A DNA stretch of 43,170 nt from Nitrospirota bacterium (GCA_021811105.1 JAJZPM010000029.1:1-43170); one strand, 5' to 3'; shown: positions 1-7,811, counted from the stretch's first letter. Notes: generated from the letters alone by a model not told the origin. Translations and numbers: made by a program.

Positions 1-120
1 TCAAAAGAAGAGGAGAGGCGCAAGTTCCTTGAATTGGCTGATCGGCTAAGCAAAACAACTGACGCGAAAGAACAGCAGGAATTGAAAGAACAACTCGCCC
101 GAATGACCTTCGGAGAATGA
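1..120 (+). CDS. C-terminal fragment of a small charged protein
   Basis: Frame 1 is open from the window edge to the TGA at 118-120 and encodes 39 residues, very rich in Lys, Glu, Arg and Leu and probably helical, ending in RMTFGE. The start lies outside the window. I do not recognise a named family. Small proteins with this kind of charged helical tail are often found beside toxin-antitoxin genes, and the next reading frame looks like a decayed XRE antitoxin, which fits. The overlap of its stop with the following frame suggests the two were once translationally coupled. That coupling is inference. Confidence 0.45.
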   Translation, partial: SKEEERRKFLELADRLSKTTDAKEQQELKEQLARMTFGE

Positions 121-265
121 GTGCCAAGAATTCAGTGGTCCACGAATCGAAGGTCTTACTCACGGATTGCCGAGACTTTCAACGTTAAAGAAGATCGCCA
201 AAAGCCCTCGGCGCGGAGATCGTCATTAGACTTCAGGCAAAAGATGGCAAGAGCGAGAGACTTCA
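119..265 (+). pseudogene. Decayed XRE/HTH antitoxin-like remnant, frameshifted
   Basis: Reading from 119, the frame gives a segment ending GLPRLSTLKKIAK, then needs a one-base shift near 208 to continue as ALGAEIVIRLQAKDG. Joined, this resembles the end of a Cro/C1-type helix-turn-helix antitoxin (pattern: Pro-x-Leu-x-Thr-Leu-x-x-Ile-Ala-x-Ala-Leu-Gly, then a beta strand). The frameshift and the lack of a clear start make it a remnant. No toxin partner is visible. An unbroken 66-residue reading in another frame at 121-321 looks like a chance ORF. Confidence 0.35.
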
Positions 266-799
266 TTTATACTCTAACACGATTGGCGGCTGTAGTCTTA
301 TTTCAGCGTTTGGTTTTGTAGATTTCCATTTCTCTTTCGATGCAGTTGTAATTAAACTATTTAATTGTTCTCCTGTAAGTCCTTCATTGATCACCTTTTC
401 AAAATACTGCATAGGAATTTCCATATAAATAGGGGGATTTCCGGTATCATAGTGCGCTTGTGTTTGAGGCGCTGCTATTTCAGCCCTAAACATAAAAGAG
501 TTAGATTGCAAGTTTTTTTCAAGCCTTAACTGTATGAAATACTTTGGATGATTCTTGATAGGATAGGTAACAATGATGCCTCTCACATCCTTCCCCTCCG
601 TAGATGCAAAAGTATGATCATTTTTGTATTTCTTAAGTAACTCCCTAAAGTCATCGTCCAACAAAAAAGTTAAGCCGTTGTGCACGTAAAAATGCCAGTA
701 TTTGTATCTTAGAGTTCTTGCCGCGTAATATGTGCCACCGAATAGCAATAAGACTGCAATGACCATGAGATATGCTATCTTAAGTCTATGCTTATTCAT
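263..799 (-). CDS. Membrane-anchored hypothetical protein, candidate immunity or partner of the RHS protein
   Basis: This 178-residue protein starts with ATG at 797-799, overlapping the stop of the large RHS gene by four bases (ATGA). The two genes are therefore almost certainly co-transcribed and translationally coupled. Residues about 8-27 form one hydrophobic segment after a short basic N-terminus, so it is a membrane-anchored or uncleaved-signal protein with a soluble C-terminal domain of about 150 residues on the far side. No cysteines are visible and no known family is recognised. A small unique gene directly behind an RHS gene with a variable C-terminal tail is the usual place for an immunity protein. 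Immunity function is inferred from position only; it could also be an assembly or anchoring partner. Confidence 0.7.
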   Translation of the reverse strand: MNKHRLKIAYLMVIAVLLLFGGTYYAARTLRYKYWHFYVHNGLTFLLDDDFRELLKKYKNDHTFASTEGKDVRGIIVTYPIKNHPKYFIQLRLEKNLQSNSFMFRAEIAAPQTQAHYDTGNPPIYMEIPMQYFEKVINEGLTGEQLNSLITTASKEKWKSTKPNAEIRLQPPIVLEYK

Positions 800-3700
800 A
801 AATCTGTCCTTATATCGCCAACAGAGCCGCAGCTACAAGTATCAAAGGCACCGGCTGTAGTTCCTTGTAAATTTATAGTTATACCGGTCGGGACGTAAGC
901 ATATTGGATCTCATCTTCAACTCTTTCGGTTTCATTTTGGATGATATATTTGCACCCACATTTGTATGTAACCTTATATGCAATATATCTTGCGTAAAAT
1001 TGTTCTTGCGTTGTATTTTTTTCATAAGTACAAATGCAAGTTGCGGAATCTTCGATCACGAGATGAGTGCATTTCCATGAATTTCCAGCGTCAGTTGTTT
1101 TATATGGATCGCCAGAAGAAACAACTGGTTGCAATTCTCTATTGATTTCTTGGCAATCCATGCCGCTGATCATTTTTAGACCAAGTGGATCACGGTTTAA
1201 AATTGGATTCATTCCCATTGCAGCGTAAAGGTTAATCCCTCCCTTAAATCCGATAGGATCTCTTGTGATAAAGCGCCCCGATTGCGCATCATAATACCTC
1301 GCCCGATAGTAATACAATCCTGCTTCTTTGTCCCATTCCCTGCCAGTGAAAGTGTATGGCTGTTTTATGCGATTCATCTGATCTTTCAGATTTCCAAATG
1401 AATCGTATTGATAAGTCTGGACGGTATTCCCTGCGTTGTCAGTTAAGACGATGACAGAGCCGAGGCCATCGGCATGATAATAATATATGTCCTTTCCGTT
1501 GATGATCGCCAAATGCTCGTCTATGCCGAGTCCTTGAACGTATCGATTTCCGGCATTGCCATTTGCATCATATTCAAGGATGATGGCGTAATTGTCATAA
1601 ACATACTTCGTTGTCGTAGTGGTACCGGCTTCTGTTACGTCCTTCTCTATGCGCCTCCCTAAGGGGTCGTAATTGAAGGCGGATGTCGTTATCGCGCCAT
1701 TTTCATTCTTTACCACTTTCGTCAGGCGATTTTCATAATCGTAGAAATAAGTAAACGACGTCGTCCCGTCTACCTTGAAAATAAGATTTCCGTCCTTATC
1801 AAACATATAATTACCGCCGTTAGAAAGAAGCTGGTTCGCCTGATTGTACGCGTATGACGAATGCTTGTCGGACGAAAGCCTGTTCCCCACCGGGTCATAA
1901 ATGTAAAACTCCTTCTGCTGCTGGGTGGCGTTGGGAATGCCCTGGCCTTTTCCGGAAGTATTCCCGCTGTAGCCTGGCGCGGATGAAAGCGCCTGCGTCA
2001 GTCTGTAAATCGCATCATATGAATAAGCATAGGTTGTGTCCACTGTTGTCTTTGTCAGCCTGTTTCCGACGTTGTCAAGGGTGTACGAATAACTCCCGAT
2101 GATTGAGCTGTTCGAATCCTTATGGATAAGGCTCATAAGCCTTCCTGACGAATCGTAGGCGTAATTTGCGGTCGCCCCATTAGGATAGGTAAGCATTGTT
2201 CTTTTCCCCATATTGTCGTACTGATAGGCAAAGGTGTTAGCGCCGTCTACCAGCGCTTTTAGACGCCCCGCCCTGTCGTAAGAATAGTTCACGACTGAGC
2301 CATCAGGATAGAACAATTGCGTCTTCCTGCCCGAAGGGTCATAAGTGTAGCTTGTCTTGTGCCCCTGCGAGTCTGTAACAGTCGTCACTCTCCCGGCGGC
2401 GTCACGACTAAAGGTATATGAGATAAACTGATTTGCTGCGGTCACAATATTGCCTTTGGCATCATAACTAAAGCTTTCAGCTGTCCCATCGGGATAAAGC
2501 TTCGTAAGCAGTCTTCCCACGGCATCGTAAGCATAAGAGATTTTGTTTCCATTTGCGTCAGTCCTAGACGTAAGGTTTCCTTTTACGTCGTAGGAATAAG
2601 TTATCGTATTGCCGAGGGGGTCTGTTTCCCTTGCCAACCTTCCCAAAGTGTCATATGTATATGCCGTAGTATTGCCGTTGGCATCGGTTATAGATGTGAG
2701 CTTATCTGCCCCACCTCCGCACGAAGGACATCCGGTACCTCCATAGGCATAGGTCGTCACATCGCCGAGGGCATCGATCACTTTTATAACCTGCCCCTTA
2801 TAGTTGTATGCATAGTTGGTGGTATTGCCGTTAGCGTCCGTTTGCGAAATTCTGTTCCCGGTTTTATCGAAAGCATAGGTCGTGACATTTCCGGAAGGAT
2901 CGGTGACCTTTATGAGGTGATTTTGACTGTCGTATGCAAACGTCGTGGTATTTCCGTTGGCATCGGTCTGGCTTGTCATGTTGCCGATTGCGTCATAGGT
3001 AAATCTCATTGTCGCGCCTGTGGGGTCCGTAATAGAGGCGATATTATTGTTTTGATCGTAGGTGAAAAAAGTCGTCTGGCCCGTGGCATTGATTACGCTT
3101 GTGATATTGCCTTTGGCGTTGTACTGGCTGCTCGTGGTTGCGCCTGTTGGGTCCGTGGTGGAAATGAGATTTCCTTTGGCATCGTAAGTGTACGAGGTGA
3201 TATTGCCTTGCGGATCGGTTACGGACGTCACCTGTCCGAAGCTGTTATAAGTGTAACTTGTTGTTTGCCCGAGGGCATCCGTCATGGAAATCATATTGCC
3301 GTTTGCATCATAGGAATAGCTGGTGGTGCTGCCGTCGGGCGCAGTCTGTGATAGCATGTTCTTGTTCTGGTCGTAAGTATAGCTGACTATATTCCCCTGA
3401 GGATCGGTCTTTTGAAGCACTACGCCCAGATGTGTATCATAGTTGTACGTCCAGACGCCGCCGTCGGTCTCCGTCATCTGCGAGGTCTTGCTTCCGGGAG
3501 TATAAGTCATGGTCTTGGTTTGCCCGTCGGGGCTGATAGCCGATATTTCCCGCCCGTTATTGTCATAAGTATAACTTGTAACACTGTTGTTCGGATCTGT
3601 CTTCGTGAGCATGAAGCCGCCATTATCATACGTGTAGCTCCAGCGTCCGCCGTCCGGATTCGTAACAGAAGTAAGCATGGAGTTGGCGTAGGCCAAAGCA

Positions 3701-4965
3701 TACGCAGCCCCCGCAGGATCGACGATGCCTATAATGCGGTTGCTCGCGTCATAGCTGAACGTAATGATCCGGCCTGACGGATCGATTACCGTAGATAAGT
3801 TGCCGCCTGCGTATGAAAAGGTCATAGTGTTGCCGTTACGGTCTACAACGGATGTGACCTTGCCGTTTTGGTCGAAATTATACCTGAGGCCATTTTTTTC
3901 TGTAATAACATAAGTGCCGTCAGCATTCTTCAAGAGAGTGGAGTAATCCCCTGCCTGGGGTGCATAGCCGCTAGCTGTTTTGGTATAGAATCGGCCTTTG
4001 CCGTCACCTTCGTTAAGAATAATGGAGCCGTCGTAAATCTTAACAAGGTTAATATTATATGTATGGGTCCATTTCTTGCCGACTGGCCCGGAGTAGTTAT
4101 TAAGGCTGCGATAATATAGCGTCATGCCTGTCAAAGGTCCCGTACTTTTCACCGAGAACAGGTCCTGACTGTGTGAAAGATTGCCGCTTGCTGCGTTTAC
4201 TGCCGAATAATTATTAAGGTCGGTCGAGCATTGGCAGTCTTGTTCGTCATCAATTATACCGTCGCAATTATTGTCTTGACCATTACACAGCAAGGCTCCC
4301 GGAAGGACTTCTCCCTGACAAGCGCCCCATTGGCCTCCGGAGCAAGTTTGAGTCCCTGCCTGGCATATGCCGACACCCTGGGTCCCGGCAGGCCCATCGT
4401 AACAGGACTTTGTATCACCTTCGGCGCATACGCTGCAGGCGGGGCCAGGCTCGCAGGAGCCCCATTGGTCGCCGCTACAAGTCTGAGTTCCCTGACATTG
4501 GTTCCCCGCAGGCCCAGTCGTAGTGCACGCCTGCATCTGGCCGTCTTGGCAACCTTTGCAAGTGCAAGTAACTGGGTCCAGCTGTAAAGGAGGCTCGCAT
4601 GTCAGAGTTGGGCATTTGCACATGCAATCGGCGTTGTCGAGTTGTAATGGCGGATTGCACGCATTTTCACAAATCCATTTATATGTCCGTACTTCTTTAT
4701 GACCGCATGATTCATCAATCAGCCCGGCGGGAGCACAATTTTTCTGCGGTGCCAGTGTTCCCAGGTTATATCTATAGAGATATCGTCCGTCTGCGTTAGT
4801 CACTTCAATAGAGCCACTGCCGCATAAGCTTCCGCATCCGACGCATTCGTCGCAATACGCTGTCTGTTGCCAATATGCATCCGCCACGGACAAAGGAAAA
4901 GACAATAACACAAGAATAAACGAAATGAGCACCATCTGAATCTTCTTTCCATGCTGGGATCTCAT
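796..4965 (-). CDS. Secreted Cys-rich RHS/YD-repeat protein with metal-binding motif and variable C-terminal tail
   Basis: The protein has 1389 residues; its ATG lies behind a strong AAGAGGAGGG ribosome site. Residues 1-30 form a signal peptide. Residues about 38-245 are very Cys-rich and contain duplicated segments (Gly-Thr-Gln-Thr-Cys-Ser-Gly), followed at 227-244 by a CNGQDNNCDGIIDDEQDC motif like the calcium/metal-binding repeats of MopE and myxobacterial surface proteins. From about 260 to 1215 it is built of YD (RHS) repeats, many reading TDxxGNxTSYTYD, which in this family form a closed beta shell. The RHS core ends with YYRARYYDAQSGRFITRDPIG and a DPLGL motif near 1260, after which a unique Cys-rich tail of about 125 residues follows. 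In RHS proteins such tails are often toxins, but I recognise no catalytic motif here. Composition is more AT-rich than the central window. A GEMM-like riboswitch and terminator lie upstream. Confidence 0.92.
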   Translation of the reverse strand: MRSQHGKKIQMVLISFILVLLSFPLSVADAYWQQTAYCDECVGCGSLCGSGSIEVTNADGRYLYRYNLGTLAPQKNCAPAGLIDESCGHKEVRTYKWICENACNPPLQLDNADCMCKCPTLTCEPPLQLDPVTCTCKGCQDGQMQACTTTGPAGNQCQGTQTCSGDQWGSCEPGPACSVCAEGDTKSCYDGPAGTQGVGICQAGTQTCSGGQWGACQGEVLPGALLCNGQDNNCDGIIDDEQDCQCSTDLNNYSAVNAASGNLSHSQDLFSVKSTGPLTGMTLYYRSLNNYSGPVGKKWTHTYNINLVKIYDGSIILNEGDGKGRFYTKTASGYAPQAGDYSTLLKNADGTYVITEKNGLRYNFDQNGKVTSVVDRNGNTMTFSYAGGNLSTVIDPSGRIITFSYDASNRIIGIVDPAGAAYALAYANSMLTSVTNPDGGRWSYTYDNGGFMLTKTDPNNSVTSYTYDNNGREISAISPDGQTKTMTYTPGSKTSQMTETDGGVWTYNYDTHLGVVLQKTDPQGNIVSYTYDQNKNMLSQTAPDGSTTSYSYDANGNMISMTDALGQTTSYTYNSFGQVTSVTDPQGNITSYTYDAKGNLISTTDPTGATTSSQYNAKGNITSVINATGQTTFFTYDQNNNIASITDPTGATMRFTYDAIGNMTSQTDANGNTTTFAYDSQNHLIKVTDPSGNVTTYAFDKTGNRISQTDANGNTTNYAYNYKGQVIKVIDALGDVTTYAYGGTGCPSCGGGADKLTSITDANGNTTAYTYDTLGRLARETDPLGNTITYSYDVKGNLTSRTDANGNKISYAYDAVGRLLTKLYPDGTAESFSYDAKGNIVTAANQFISYTFSRDAAGRVTTVTDSQGHKTSYTYDPSGRKTQLFYPDGSVVNYSYDRAGRLKALVDGANTFAYQYDNMGKRTMLTYPNGATANYAYDSSGRLMSLIHKDSNSSIIGSYSYTLDNVGNRLTKTTVDTTYAYSYDAIYRLTQALSSAPGYSGNTSGKGQGIPNATQQQKEFYIYDPVGNRLSSDKHSSYAYNQANQLLSNGGNYMFDKDGNLIFKVDGTTSFTYFYDYENRLTKVVKNENGAITTSAFNYDPLGRRIEKDVTEAGTTTTTKYVYDNYAIILEYDANGNAGNRYVQGLGIDEHLAIINGKDIYYYHADGLGSVIVLTDNAGNTVQTYQYDSFGNLKDQMNRIKQPYTFTGREWDKEAGLYYYRARYYDAQSGRFITRDPIGFKGGINLYAAMGMNPILNRDPLGLKMISGMDCQEINRELQPVVSSGDPYKTTDAGNSWKCTHLVIEDSATCICTYEKNTTQEQFYARYIAYKVTYKCGCKYIIQNETERVEDEIQYAYVPTGITINLQGTTAGAFDTCSCGSVGDIRTDL

Positions 4966-5133
4966 CGAATAATCCCTCCTCTTCTTAAATTACGCCCTTC
5001 CATCCTTGCGGCAACATACACCCCGTCAAATGTCCAAAGAAAGAATGCAAGAACTGCAGAAGGTATGGTTCTTAAGGTGCGGCTGAATTGAAGATATTCC
5101 ATGTCCCCATTGCCCTCCCGAAATTTTATCCCA

Positions 5134-5166
5134 AATAAAAAAGCCTACCTTCGAAAAGGTAAGCTT
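5134..5166 (-). terminator. Intrinsic terminator in the RHS leader
   Basis: On the minus strand a hairpin with arms AAGCtTACCTT and AAGGTAgGCTT closes on a TTCG tetraloop and runs straight into a T-tract. It sits about 12 bases after the GEMM-like aptamer and about 170 bases before the RHS start codon. This is the usual arrangement for an expression platform that stops or permits transcription into the gene. Confidence 0.75.
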
Positions 5167-5178
5167 AAATCCTCCATC

Positions 5179-5270
5179 GCTTCGACAGCCCTCCTATCCT
5201 GATATCTCTCAGGACGAGTAGCTTTGTGCCGCCCCAATTACTCGGGGGTTACCTTTTCGGCGTCTACGGC
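5179..5270 (-). promoter_or_regulatory. GEMM-type cyclic-dinucleotide riboswitch candidate (c-di-GMP-I or cGAMP class)
   Basis: The minus strand carries the landmarks of the GEMM fold. There is an AAAAGGTAACC entry strand, a short hairpin with CCCC/GGGG arms, GGCACAAAGCTAC matching the conserved CGCAAAGC junction, a second hairpin TCCTGAGAGATATCAGGA, and a closing strand ATAGGAGGGCTGTCGAAGC similar to the 3' strand of Geobacter-type members. A sigma70-like promoter lies immediately upstream and an intrinsic terminator immediately downstream. Some conserved positions differ from the textbook c-di-GMP-I aptamer, so ligand choice (c-di-GMP or cGAMP) is not assigned. Identification is from memory of the consensus. 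Confidence 0.62.
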
Positions 5271-5274
5271 TCTA

Positions 5275-5303
5275 AGTAGAACACTTTTTATTCAATAAGT
5301 CAA
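5275..5303 (-). promoter_or_regulatory. Sigma70-like promoter of the RHS unit
   Basis: On the minus strand TTGACT (5298-5303) and TCTACT (5275-5280) are separated by exactly 17 bases. The predicted start of transcription is about six or seven bases further on, right at the beginning of the riboswitch candidate. The flanking DNA is AT-rich, as expected for a promoter. Confidence 0.6.
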
Positions 5304-5344
5304 TTTTATTTTAATCATGAATTAATAAGAACTATTTATGATAG

Positions 5345-5458
5345 CTATTGATGCTCAAGGAAAGAAGTCATAATTTCCATGACTTTTGCAAATTCACCGG
5401 CATCATTTCCAGAGACGCTATTTCTAACGTCTTTTGGAAGTTAACTACTTGCTCCTAA
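5345..5458 (-). pseudogene. Response-regulator receiver-domain tail, remnant
   Basis: On the minus strand one frame reads LGASS, then an in-frame TAA where the family normally has Tyr, then LPKDVRNSV followed by a helical tail ending FLEHQ and a stop. The pattern Gly-Ala-x-Ser-Tyr-Leu-x-Lys followed by a last helix is the end of a CheY-like receiver domain. It has no start, no phospho-acceptor region and an internal stop, so it is a scrap of a gene. It lies directly 3' of a tRNA-Leu gene. Confidence 0.4.
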
Positions 5459-5469
5459 ACAAAAAAAGA

Positions 5470-5554
5470 TGGTGCCGAAGGCGGGACTCGAACCCGCATG
5501 GATTGCTCCACACGCCCCTCAAACGTGCGTGTCTACCAGTTCCACCACTTCGGC
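5470..5554 (-). tRNA. tRNA-Leu (anticodon GAG)
   Basis: On the minus strand the acceptor arms GCCGAAG and CTTCGGC pair and are followed by A and an encoded CCA. The D-arm, the anticodon arm CACGT-TTGAGGG-GCGTG giving anticodon GAG, a long variable arm typical of leucine tRNAs, and the GGTTCGAGTCC T-arm are all present. The sequence is closely related in its arms to the tRNA-Leu(CAG) at 19.1 kb. Confidence 0.95.
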
Positions 5555-5568
5555 AGAGTTAAAATTTT

Positions 5569-5597
5569 ACTATAACCATGCCGCCCTTTTCAAGCAA
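5569..5597 (-). promoter_or_regulatory. Promoter of tRNA-Leu(GAG)
   Basis: On the minus strand TTGCTT (5592-5597) and TATAGT (5569-5574) are 17 bases apart, and the tRNA 5' end lies 14 bases beyond the -10 box. The -10 is strong and the -35 is weak. Confidence 0.4.
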
Positions 5598-5652
5598 AGA
5601 CCGGAGAAGTTGATTTTCGGCGCTGTTTCCTGCAAACTATCCCTATAGAGTA

Positions 5653-5818
5653 CAGGTGTAAAGCTTAATAGGGAATCCTGTGGAATTCAGGAGCGGTCCC
5701 GCCGCTGTAATCCCGATTCCGGTCATCCGGAATAAGCGCCTTTGCCGGTAACATGCCACTGTTCATATCTGGATGGGAAGGCTGGCAACAGGTCGGGAGA
5801 GCCAGAAGACCTGCCTGT
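5653..5818 (+). promoter_or_regulatory. Cobalamin riboswitch upstream of btuF
   Basis: The conserved blocks appear in the right order: ACAGGTG, AATAGGGAATCCTGTGGAATTCAGGAGCGGTCCCGCC (in parts), CGCTGTAATCCC, ATGCCACTG, GGGAAGGC, and the closing B12 box AGCCAGAAGACCTGCCTG. It lies in the leader of btuF and the genes behind it take up and finish cobalamin, so repression by bound cobalamin is the expected mode. An extra half-aptamer and a terminator follow before the start codon. Confidence 0.92.
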
Positions 5819-5890
5819 AAATTGAAGGGATTAGTTATTAGGGATTAGGGGTTAGTGCAAATCCCCAACCCCTAACGGCTAAACCCCGAT

Positions 5891-5952
5891 TTGGTGCCTT
5901 TCCGCGGAGGAAGGCGAGGATGAAGGAAACCAGGGTGCAATCCTCAGGGCCT
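5891..5952 (+). promoter_or_regulatory. Truncated second cobalamin aptamer (5' half) forming part of the expression platform
   Basis: After the complete aptamer the sequence restarts with TTGGTGCC, a GCCTTTCC/GGAAGGC hairpin, GAAGGAAACCAGGGTGCAA and TCCTCAGGGCCTG. This reproduces the order and wording of the first half of a cobalamin aptamer (GGTGCC ... AAGGGAAxCCGGTGCAAATCC ... GGxCTG) and then stops. GAGGAT at 5916-5921 can pair with ATCCTC at 5940-5945, which would block the terminator stem. The half-aptamer therefore appears to have been turned into an antiterminator. This is inference from pairing and similarity. Confidence 0.45.
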
Positions 5953-5980
5953 GTTTTTTGGCTTCTGAGGTTTTTTTTTT
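5942..5980 (+). terminator. Intrinsic terminator of the btuF riboswitch
   Basis: CCTCAGGGCC pairs with GGCTTCTGAGG across a T-rich loop and is followed by ten consecutive T residues at 5971-5980. It ends directly before the btuF ribosome site (GAGGAG) and shares CCTC with the alternative upstream pairing, which is the layout of a transcription-attenuating riboswitch. Confidence 0.8.
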
Positions 5981-5994
5981 GAGGAGATGATACG

Positions 5995-6852
5995 GTGAGA
6001 GGTTATCAGTTGAGAAGATTATCGTATTTACTTTTTTTACTTTTCACTTTTTACTTTTCACTTTTCACAGTCTCTTACGCCGCAGAACCCCCGAAGCGGA
6101 TCATCTCGCTCGCCCCTAACATGACCGAGATACTCTTTGCCCTCGGACTCGGGGACCGCATCGTCGGAGTGACCAGCTTCTGCGACTACCCTGAGGAGGC
6201 GAAGAAAAAGCCGAAGGTCGGCGGCATGTCGAACCCGTCATTGGAAGCTGTCGTCACACTGAAACCAGATATCGTCGTCATGACGACAGACGGCAACCCG
6301 AAAGAATTCGAGGCGAGGCTGCGCTCTATGGGGATAAGAACGTACGTATTTACCTCCCGGAGGCTTTCTGAACTGCCGCGTGGAATAAGAGAACTCGGCG
6401 CAGCCCTCGGCATCAAGGCAAGGGCGAACGAATTCGCCGATCACTTCGAGGCGGCTCTTCGCAAATTCAGGATGGAACATGTCCGCGCGGCCCGCAACGC
6501 CAAAAAGGTCCTCTTCATCGTCTGGCCCGAACCCCTGATTGTGGCCGGTCCGGGTACGGTCATCGACGACGCACTCAGGATCATCGGCGTGGAAAATATC
6601 GCGTCCGGCGCAAAGGCGGAGTATCCGAAATACTCTATCGAGGAAGTCATAAGAAAATCGCCCGACACAATTTTCATCGGAAAAGGCAATGGGATGGAAA
6701 GTGCTTCGGAAGGGCTCTTCAAGATGCTGCGAAAGGTTCCGGCGGTAAAGGAAAAGAGGGTCTTTTACGTGAGCGACGACCTTTTCCGGCTTGGTCCGAG
6801 GACACTGAGGGGGATTGAGGAAATCTCCGCCCTGACGGACGGCAAGCCATGA
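5995..6852 (+). CDS. btuF: Periplasmic cobalamin-binding protein BtuF
   Basis: The 285-residue protein is the substrate-binding component of the vitamin B12 ABC importer. GTG is the start, eight bases after GAGGAG. Residues about 9-29 form a signal peptide whose DNA is an unusual run of TTTTCACTTTTTAC-like repeats. The mature part has the helical-backbone fold signature of class III binding proteins, with RIISLAPNMTEILFALG near the start, VGVTSFCDYPEEA, and VTLKPDIVV. It is the first gene behind the cobalamin riboswitch and overlaps btuC by four bases. A siderophore-binding homologue is possible by family, but the riboswitch and cob genes make cobalamin by far the likeliest substrate. Confidence 0.92.
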   Translation: MRGYQLRRLSYLLFLLFTFYFSLFTVSYAAEPPKRIISLAPNMTEILFALGLGDRIVGVTSFCDYPEEAKKKPKVGGMSNPSLEAVVTLKPDIVVMTTDGNPKEFEARLRSMGIRTYVFTSRRLSELPRGIRELGAALGIKARANEFADHFEAALRKFRMEHVRAARNAKKVLFIVWPEPLIVAGPGTVIDDALRIIGVENIASGAKAEYPKYSIEEVIRKSPDTIFIGKGNGMESASEGLFKMLRKVPAVKEKRVFYVSDDLFRLGPRTLRGIEEISALTDGKP

Positions 6853-7811
6853 AGAACAATTTTTTCCTGATCGTCCTTATATTCCTTGCGGTACTTGCGA
6901 TATCTCTTTTTCTCGGTCCCACGCCTATCAATCCTCTGGCCCTGGACGGGACGACGCGGGAAATACTCGTCAACATCAGGGCCCCTCGCATCGCGGTTGC
7001 CGTGCTCATGGGCATGGCCCTCGGCGCCTCGGGCGCGGTCCTGCAGGGGATCCTCAGGAACCCCCTCGCCGACCCTTATATCCTCGGCATATCGAGCGGC
7101 GCCTCTCTCGCGGCTGCGATCGGCATTATCGGCGGGGTGACCATATTCGGGACTTTTTCGATCCCCGTGTTTGCCTTTGCAGGGGCGGTCCTCACGGGAG
7201 GGATCGTCGGGGTCATGGGGTGGAAACGCGGCGGCCTCTGGCCGGAACGGCTCCTTCTCGCGGGCGTCGGGCTCAGCTTTCTCTTCTCCGCCCTCCTCAT
7301 GCTGATCATGAGCGTTTCGAGGGATGAAGGGATCCGGCGGGCGATGCTCTGGATATTCGGGGACCTCTCCATGTCCGACTGGGAAAGGGTCCCATACGGA
7401 GTCCTCTTCGTATTCGGCGGCGTCGCGATATCGCTATGGAGGGCGAAGGCGCTGAACGCGCTCATCCTCGGCGATGAGTTCGCGCACAGTCTGGGGTTTG
7501 CGCCCCAGACGGAGAGGGTACTGCTCTTCATCTCGGTAGGCCTCATGACCGCAGCCTCCGTCTCCCTTGGAGGCATGATAGGCTTCATCGGACTCCTCAT
7601 GCCCCATATCGCAAGGTTCTTCATCGGCTCGGACAACAGGCTCCTGGTCCCTGCATCCGCCCTCGGGGGAGGCGCGCTCCTCTGTGCGGCAGACCTGATC
7701 GCGCGGTCTGTGCTCCCGCCGATGGAGCTCCCTGCGGGCATCATCACTGCGATAATAGGCTCGCCCTATTTCCTCTATCTCCTGAGGAGGAAAAATGTCC
7801 TCAGCGTCTAA
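6849..7811 (+). CDS. btuC: Cobalamin ABC transporter permease BtuC (FecCD family)
   Basis: The 320-residue polytopic inner-membrane protein has about ten hydrophobic segments. Typical FecCD motifs are visible: RAPRIAVAVLMGMALGASGAVLQG near the N-terminus, NPLADPYILGISSGA, and GMIGFIGLLMPHIAR towards the end, which carries the coupling helix that contacts the ATPase. It starts with an ATGA overlap with btuF and ends 17 bases inside btuD, so the three transporter genes are translated as a unit. It moves the corrinoid handed over by BtuF across the membrane. Confidence 0.94.
   Translation: MKNNFFLIVLIFLAVLAISLFLGPTPINPLALDGTTREILVNIRAPRIAVAVLMGMALGASGAVLQGILRNPLADPYILGISSGASLAAAIGIIGGVTIFGTFSIPVFAFAGAVLTGGIVGVMGWKRGGLWPERLLLAGVGLSFLFSALLMLIMSVSRDEGIRRAMLWIFGDLSMSDWERVPYGVLFVFGGVAISLWRAKALNALILGDEFAHSLGFAPQTERVLLFISVGLMTAASVSLGGMIGFIGLLMPHIARFFIGSDNRLLVPASALGGGALLCAADLIARSVLPPMELPAGIITAIIGSPYFLYLLRRKNVLSV

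Noticed and set aside
2842-3351. Long plus-strand open frames opposite the RHS gene
   Set aside because: They are mirror images of the repetitive YD coding sequence and have no independent start signals or protein logic.
1650-4150. The periodic DNA of the RHS region as a possible CRISPR or satellite array
   Set aside because: The period follows the roughly 20-residue YD repeats and the copies are imperfect coding repeats, not identical repeats with spacers.
5821-5880. TTAGGG-like repeats in the btuF leader as telomere-like or origin DNA
   Set aside because: Only a few copies, and they fold as a simple hairpin with CCCCTAA inside the riboswitch leader.
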